Below, in pieces: positions 6,201 to 7,426 of a stretch of DNA of 7,426 nt. The notes beneath the pieces are model-generated. The model ran no database searches and had not been told where the DNA came from. It worked only from the letters and a program-made list of their open reading frames with translations. The stretch is taken from assembly GCA_903905685.1 (NCBI GenBank), contig CAIVHI010000141.1:1-7426 (forward strand), in the 5' to 3' direction. The position numbers and the translations under genes are program-made. This DNA is from an uncultured Bacteroidota bacterium. GTDB taxonomy: Bacteria > Bacteroidota > Bacteroidia > Chitinophagales > Chitinophagaceae. Position 1 is the stretch's first letter. Every line of letters starts with the position of its first letter.

Positions 6201-7426
6201 TTCAAACGCAGCAGGACGTGCAGATTTGGATAGACTTCAACAATGACGGTACATTCCAAGCTTCAGAGGAAGTCACTCCGGTTTACTACAGTCCCGGTGC
6301 ACCTCCCGCAACATCTATATTGAACGTAGCCGTTCCCGGCACTGCAGCGCTTGGTCTTCACCTGATGCGTGTTCGTGCACTGTGGGAAACGGCGGGTACG
6401 GATTTGGGAGTTGCACCTGCACACTTAGATCCGTGCTTGAATTCGTATTCAGCGACTAATCCGCAATATTATGGTGGAGATATTATAGATTATTACGTGA
6501 ATATCATTCCTCCACCTGTAGTTACGCCTACCCCAACGTCATTGGCATTCGGGACCATAAACCTTGGAGTTTATTCGACTCCACAGAATATCACCATCAA
6601 TGGCTCTTATTTGATGCCTACGTCAGGGTCCCTCACGGTAAATTATCCCGGTAATTTCTTTGCCACCACATCTGGAGCAACATCAACAACATTGTCCTAT
6701 AGTGGCGGCTCTGTAACGGCGGCAATCGTTCCTGTGTATTTCAATCCGTCAGCCGTTACTGCCTACGCCGGAAACGTAACGATTTCCGGTGGGGGCATAG
6801 CCATCCCCGTAAACGTGTCAGTAACCGGTTCAGGTGCCATTACGTGTAGTGGTACCCCCACGGCTGGGGCTGCAAATGCAAGTCCAAATTTCGGAACTGC
6901 TTCGACAGGTTTTACATTGGGGCTTTCCGGTAGCTCGGTTGCCACCGGACTGACCTACCAATGGTACACATCGCCCGACAATTCGACTTGGTCCGCTATT
7001 GCTGGTGCAACAAACATGAATTATTCCTTTACCGGAATCACGGCGAATACCTATTATTACTGCAAGGTTGCCTGTACTCCGAGCGGTTTGTCTTCCAATT
7101 CAACTGTTATCCTGGTCAATTTTGCGCAGTGCCAACCTGTGGGCACATCTTGGACATCTACCGCGACGGCTACATTCAACGTTGCGGCCGGCATCCAAAC
7201 TTGGACGGTACCCGCCAACGTAACTTCCATCCAAATTGATGCGCAAGGCGCGAGTGGAGGTCAATGTACCCCTGGAACTTACAATAATCCAGGTGGTTTT
7301 GGCGGCCGAGTTCAAGGCACCTTGTCGGTAACTCCCGGCCAAGTATTGAATATTTTTGTAGGTGGCAAGGGTGGAGACGGTTCTACTGTTGGTGGAGTAG
7401 GAGGTTTCAACGGTGGTGCAGCCGGC
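224..7426 (+). CDS. Giant modular secreted surface protein, Bacteroidota type (3' end missing)
   Basis: The frame runs 2401 codons without a stop and leaves the window in frame, so the protein is longer than 2401 residues. The start is ATG 224: it begins a clear signal peptide, and an in-frame TAA lies at 206-208 with no other ATG between. Domain order by residue is: signal peptide 1-19; beta-helix-like repeats 20-622; beta-sandwich-like domain 623-782; Ig-like 783-877; glycine-rich 878-1132; GEVED 1133-1303; Ig-like 1304-1398; glycine-rich 1399-1654; GEVED 1655-1822; Ig-like 1823-1920; GEVED 1921-2095; ASH/Hydin-like 2096-2207; Ig-like 2208-2302; partial glycine-rich 2303-2401. Charged residues are very rare (about 20 Lys and 15 Glu). 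Such architectures are known in Bacteroidota surface proteins carrying a C-terminal type IX sorting domain. I infer an extracellular adhesin or stalk. No catalytic motif is visible, and the specific function is unknown. Confidence 0.93.
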   Translation, partial: MKQLLTLILICGIALGAKATTYYSFGSGSATATGSWWTGTSGTGSNPANFTTPGDVFIVQSALTIGSSWTIGTAGTYTSQLQFNSGSLSGSASVVITIYGNFVMTGGFYTNPSTGSGTFNVWGNLQLSGTSYMTNPPSYNYIHMCNTGSSLASPQLMSCTSTGAWTYTYLYVDAGCTAQLNGNLNTSAFPSGTSISGTIVFPTGFVVNGTGTYIVNSGANCYVQTAASPWTGTGTPSLSGSANYYYNGTVAQTIGNSLPTGMASGGSVVINNSAGVTLSSATTFASGTNINLVNGAFLHPSAAITMSAGSGINVDNGTFGTAPTFSGAVNVNYVNLGVNSLSVTTGFELANTTTGLGAITINKPGATITVATGATLTLNGALNLAAGTLALGAVSPNLKSNITGTGIETATTGALTMTTASSTISGATLANLTLNNATGFSLSGSPTITGTLAFTAGKLTLGSNTLNLAGSVSGMSTTNVLTANGLSNISMGGIGSSFTLFFDQTTVGTTNKVATFSQGTSGVTTLGNALVVATQLALNSGTVNDGGNVITVAGNVTGSATESGTGGINMTTNGATVSGATINKLTVNNNITLSGSPTITGALALNSGILTTGANSISLLSGATITRTASTTSNYVFGNLKKTVTGLSAVNFEVGDADYAPVSLSFSSAPSAGTITISSVNGNPANLSSSSISIASTCGHYWNVSNASLSGVTTITPTMTYNASDISGGAGNAAFGAQLYNGSAWGPVLTSTNVTGPPPTSSFSIPAGSFSGYFAIGTIPLACSGTPTAGTAIVSPALGVGTTPFTLSITGYTLATGISYQWQKSPDGTTWSDISGATTANYSFTGISTSTYYRCKLSCSNSGLSSNSTTCSAAYMSCRTTTSSWLNTLSAFFNYTGALQTWTVPTGVTSINVDVQGAAGGGYDGYTTYGSLGGYGGRVQVTGAGVNVVPGHLLNITVGGAGANSGAGGFGGGGTDAGWTISYPGSGGGGYSGIVDNTSSTVLVIAGGGGGGGGNGAGLDRGGQGGGLTGGAGYRSSVLGNGGGGGNTTTLTGGAGLVAGSYLTGGSIGSGSRGCGGGGGGYYGGGGGNATNSGAGGGGGSSYTNPTYCLGTVTHTQGFNTSTTGGVVSIKYSPASLATTYGINSVFLTAATGSNLNDGGLSALSDASTGYADRRSLSPITLYQSGTYTGTLTWGTAKAAQEAQIWIDFNNDGTFQTSEEVTGVVGYSASATTNPTTFNLSVPSGAPVGTYLMRIRGVIEDSLSGYSLSTDLDPCNNHYGAGAPYYNFGNEIDYYVTISTPPPCSGTPTAGMATVSPLNGIATSPFVLSLAGYTVSAGISFQWQSSTDGTTFTNIAGATTTTFGFTGITANTYFRCKVTCSTSGISTFSNVVNAQFLQCRPVSASWTSNLTQIFSYTGSVQTWTVPAGVTSINVDVQGAIGGGYTGYSVYGSQGGYGGRVQVTGSGVTVMPGHLLSLLVGGSGANSGAGGFGGGGTDAGWSASWPGSGGGGYSAIKDSTSGTLLVVAGGGGGGGGNSSGGDAGGAGGGLTGKAGYGNTSTLGAGGGGGNTTTTTGGAGLGNGGFLFGGSIASGSTGAGGGGGGYYGGGAGSTTYSGAGGGGGSSYTNGTFCVGTVVHTQGYNTSTNGGTIQISLPSVNLAVVGVDAFNLTAATGLNLTDGGMVSAADGNGYIDRTSASPITLYPNGAYAASVTWGSASGAQEVQVWVDFNDDGIFQTTEAVTGVLGYAAATTNPTTFNVAIPMGASLGTHLMRIRSVLEDPAYAISLSTNLDPCANHFGASAPYYAGGNVADYKVTIAAAPNCTGTPVAGTASVSPSIGAGATPFTLGLTGYSLTSGITFQWQSSPDNSTWSNISGATVPTFSFTGISANTYYRCNIKCTYSSLTSTSSTTLATFIPSPSCLPTTGSWTGGSANAIYGCNAFAINGTGNSISDGGLSSIVSSTTGYAARYSSVATLNLAQSLSYAASITWGSVQTQQDVQIWIDFNNDGTFQASEEVTPVYYSPGAPPATSILNVAVPGTAALGLHLMRVRALWETAGTDLGVAPAHLDPCLNSYSATNPQYYGGDIIDYYVNIIPPPVVTPTPTSLAFGTINLGVYSTPQNITINGSYLMPTSGSLTVNYPGNFFATTSGATSTTLSYSGGSVTAAIVPVYFNPSAVTAYAGNVTISGGGIAIPVNVSVTGSGAITCSGTPTAGAANASPNFGTASTGFTLGLSGSSVATGLTYQWYTSPDNSTWSAIAGATNMNYSFTGITANTYYYCKVACTPSGLSSNSTVILVNFAQCQPVGTSWTSTATATFNVAAGIQTWTVPANVTSIQIDAQGASGGQCTPGTYNNPGGFGGRVQGTLSVTPGQVLNIFVGGKGGDGSTVGGVGGFNGGAAG
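1340..1633 (+). repeat. Beta-helix internal repeat, copy A (residues 373-470)
   Basis: This is the first copy of a roughly 95-residue repeat inside the helix region. Matching landmarks in order are a TLTLNGALNLAAGTL-like strand pair, a TGxxxxxTGxxxMTT segment, SGATLANLTLNN, and then LSGSPTITGTLAF at residues 442-454. It ends with SNTLNLAG. The same order recurs in copy B about 151 residues later. Boundaries are approximate because they were set by eye. Confidence 0.6.
1802..2089 (+). repeat. Beta-helix internal repeat, copy B (residues 527-622)
   Basis: This second copy parallels copy A: LALNSGT near the start, then VTGSATESGTGGINMTT, SGATINKLTVNN, LSGSPTITGALAL at residues 593-605, and ANSISLLSG at the end. 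Residues LSGSPTITG are identical in both copies, although the underlying codons differ. The spacer between copies (about residues 471-526) does not obviously belong to the repeat. Confidence 0.6.
2090..2569 (+). other. Beta-sandwich-like domain closing the N-terminal region (residues 623-782)
   Basis: This segment has landmarks seen in many Bacteroidota surface proteins immediately after a beta-helix. A Y-V-F-G-N-L-K-K strand opens it, followed by NFEVGDADYAPVSLSF (about residues 656-671). Next come HYWNVSNASL (about 718-727), a LYNGSAWGP segment, and a final SGYFAIG motif near 774-780. From memory, related proteins read as N-G-x-L-x-x-x-V, x-F-x-V-G-D, x-Y-W-x-x and F-A-I-G in the same order. 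The role is unknown and probably structural. It is not repeated in this window and sits directly before the first Ig-like module. Confidence 0.55.
2570..2854 (+). repeat. Ig-like module, copy 1 (residues 783-877)
   Basis: The module is 95 codons and begins CSGTPTAG. A core strand carries YQWQ (Trp822), then a WSDISGATTANYSF segment, then YYRCKLSC with Cys855 and Cys859. The Trp followed by Y-x-x-C is the usual core of Ig-like and PKD-like folds common in Bacteroidota surface proteins. An extra Cys near residue 872 is specific to this copy. The expected role is a rigid beta-sandwich spacer; ligand binding cannot be judged. Confidence 0.8.
2855..3619 (+). repeat. Glycine-rich ALK/LTK-like module, copy 1 (residues 878-1132)
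   Basis: After Cys878 and a short linker comes FNYTGALQTWTVP (Trp902) and VTSINVDVQGA, then GGYGGRVQV (Arg938). Next are VVPGHLLNITVGG, a GGFGGGGTDAGW segment, an eight-glycine run at 1007-1014, further Gly tracts with GGGYYGGGGGN, and GGGGGSSYTNPTYCLG with Cys1109. This order matches the glycine-rich domain described in ALK/LTK receptors and in many bacterial proteins: an F-T-x-P-x-G-V edge, G-G-x-G-G-x-V, P-G-x-x-L-x-x-x-V-G, and poly-Gly blocks. In ALK/LTK this fold packs polyglycine helices against beta strands. Structure and family are inferred here from motif order. An extra Cys occurs in SRGCGGGG. Confidence 0.75.
3620..4132 (+). repeat. GEVED-type module, copy 1 (residues 1133-1303)
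   Basis: Motifs in order are NDGGLSAL, a TGYADR segment, ITLYQSGTYTGTLTWG, WIDFNNDGTF at 1206-1215, EEVTG, NPTTFNLSVP, GTYLMRIRG, LDPC with Cys1275, and GNEIDYYVTI ending near 1298. The W-x-D-x-N-x-D-G, later R-x-R and final G-x-x-x-D-Y are the hallmarks of GEVED domains, which are frequent in type IX-secreted proteins. The family's namesake G-E-V-E-D is changed here to GNEID. The acidic D-x-N-x-D-G loop could bind calcium. A Pro-rich linker (STPPP) separates it from the next Ig-like module. Confidence 0.8.
4133..4417 (+). repeat. Ig-like module, copy 2 (residues 1304-1398)
   Basis: The length is 95 codons, the same as copy 1. It begins CSGTPTAG and has FQWQ (Trp1343), FTNIAGATTTTFGF, and YFRCKVTC with Cys1376 and Cys1380. 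Distances Cys1304-Trp1343 (39) and Trp1343-Cys1376 (33) equal those of every other copy. The extra copy-1 Cys near the C-terminal strand is absent. Confidence 0.8.
4418..5185 (+). repeat. Glycine-rich ALK/LTK-like module, copy 2 (residues 1399-1654)
   Basis: The length is 256 codons, and most residues are identical to copy 1 up to the first poly-Gly run. Landmarks are Cys1399, QTWTVP (Trp1423), GGYGGRVQV (Arg1459), a GGFGGGGTDAGW segment, eight glycines at 1528-1535, GGGGGGYYGGG, GGGGSSYTNGTFCVG with Cys1631, and a closing GGTIQIS strand. The Trp-to-Arg interval (36) and Arg-to-poly-Gly interval (69) equal those of copy 1. The extra Cys in the Gly tract of copy 1 is replaced here. Confidence 0.75.
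5186..5689 (+). repeat. GEVED-type module, copy 2 (residues 1655-1822)
   Basis: Landmarks are TDGGMVSA, ITLYPNGAYAASVTWG, WVDFNDDGIF at 1726-1735, TNPTTFNVAIP, GTHLMRIRS, LDPC with Cys1794, and GNVADYKVTI near 1808-1817. It is three residues shorter than copy 1. The terminal signature is GNVAD in place of GEVED, the most divergent of the three. The acidic loop has an extra Asp (DFNDDG). Confidence 0.8.
5690..5983 (+). repeat. Ig-like module, copy 3 (residues 1823-1920)
   Basis: It begins CTGTPVAG and carries FQWQ (Trp1862), WSNISGATVPTFSF, and YYRCNIKC with Cys1895 and Cys1899. It is 98 codons; the extra residues lie in the C-terminal linker (TFIPSPS). The Cys-Trp-Cys spacing of 39 and 33 is retained. 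Unlike copies 1, 2 and 4 it is not followed by a glycine-rich module. Confidence 0.8.
5984..6508 (+). repeat. GEVED-type module, copy 3, joined directly to an Ig linker (residues 1921-2095)
   Basis: It starts with CLPTTGSW, the same Cys...Trp linker that elsewhere opens a glycine-rich module. It then passes straight into GEVED sequence (AIYGCNAF, SDGGLSSI). Landmarks are WIDFNNDGTF at 2002-2011, EEVTPVYY, LGLHLMRVR, LDPC with Cys2071, and GDIIDYYVNI from about 2085. The middle is more diverged from copies 1 and 2 than they are from each other. An additional Cys occurs in YGCNAF near residue 1938. Confidence 0.8.
6509..6844 (+). repeat. ASH/Hydin-like Ig domain, single copy (residues 2096-2207)
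   Basis: The segment reads PTPTSLAFGTINLG, then QNITINGSYL, a Thr/Ser-rich middle, VYFNPSAVTAYAGNVTISG and IPVNVSVTGSG. The order L-x-F-G-x-x-x-x-G, I-x-G-x-x-L, V-x-F-x-P, G-x-V-x-I and V-x-x-x-G matches ASH/SPD-2/Hydin-like Ig domains and their Bacteroidota relatives. It has no Cys until the next module. It occurs once in the window, between GEVED copy 3 and Ig-like copy 4, and breaks the Ig/Gly/GEVED rhythm. It is probably a structural spacer. Confidence 0.65.
6845..7129 (+). repeat. Ig-like module, copy 4 (residues 2208-2302)
   Basis: The module is again exactly 95 codons, begins CSGTPTAG, and has YQWY (Trp2247), WSAIAGATNMNYSF, and YYYCKVAC with Cys2280 and Cys2284. The 39 and 33 residue spacings are preserved. 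It leads into Cys2303 and another glycine-rich module, so the I-G order resumes after the ASH-like insertion. Confidence 0.8.
7130..7426 (+). repeat. Glycine-rich ALK/LTK-like module, copy 3, cut by window end (residues 2303-2401)
   Basis: Landmarks are CQPVGTSW, then QTWTVPANVTSIQIDAQGA (Trp2327), GGFGGRVQG (Arg2362), LSVTPGQVLNIFVGG and the start of the Gly-rich core. Cys2303-Trp2327 spacing is 24, as in copies 1 and 2; Trp-Arg is 35 rather than 36. The region after Trp2327 is more diverged, with QCTPGTYNNPGG including an extra Cys. The poly-Gly blocks, and probably another GEVED module, lie beyond the window. Confidence 0.72.

Noticed and set aside
1..7426. tRNA, rRNA, riboswitch or a multi-gene defence or secretion system
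   Set aside because: No cloverleaf, ribosomal or known riboswitch pattern was seen in the 223 noncoding bases, and the remainder is one continuous gene, so no multi-gene system can be claimed here.

Overview
The window is almost entirely one gene: a plus-strand reading frame that starts at base 224 and stays open for 2401 codons to the last base (7426), so its 3' end lies outside. I recognise no RNA gene, mobile element, CRISPR array or second confident gene. The product is a very large secreted, modular, low-charge, Thr/Ser/Gly/Ala/Asn-rich surface protein. Its domain types are typical of Bacteroidota (Bacteroidetes) proteins exported by Sec and then by the type IX secretion system: a filamentous beta-strand-rich N-terminus, W...YxC Ig-like modules, GEVED-type modules, and an AT-rich leader with no Shine-Dalgarno motif. 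That assignment is an inference from domain style. The C-terminal sorting domain that would confirm it is not in the window.

Layout. Bases 1-223 are upstream sequence: a G-rich edge that may be the tail of a preceding gene, a perfect 9-bp hairpin (117-138), and a T-rich leader. Bases 224-280 encode a signal peptide. Bases 281-2089 encode a repetitive region likely to form a beta-helix or beta-solenoid, with one long internal duplication. Bases 2090-2569 encode a beta-sandwich-like closing domain. From 2570 onward the protein is built from interchangeable modules: Ig-like (I), glycine-rich ALK/LTK-like (G), GEVED (V) and one ASH/Hydin-like Ig domain (H). The order is I-G-V, I-G-V, I-V, H, I-G(partial).

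The two complete I-G-V units are 1563 and 1557 bases long. Key Cys, Trp and Arg residues keep identical spacing between copies, while synonymous codons have diverged widely. This points to old duplications held under protein-level selection. The third unit keeps the Cys-Pro-Trp linker but lacks the whole glycine-rich core.

The likely role is a long extracellular stalk or adhesin on the cell surface, but no ligand or enzymatic function can be read from the sequence. I see no multi-gene system in the window. What deserves attention is the modular architecture, especially the repeated bacterial glycine-rich domains resembling those of the animal receptors ALK and LTK.
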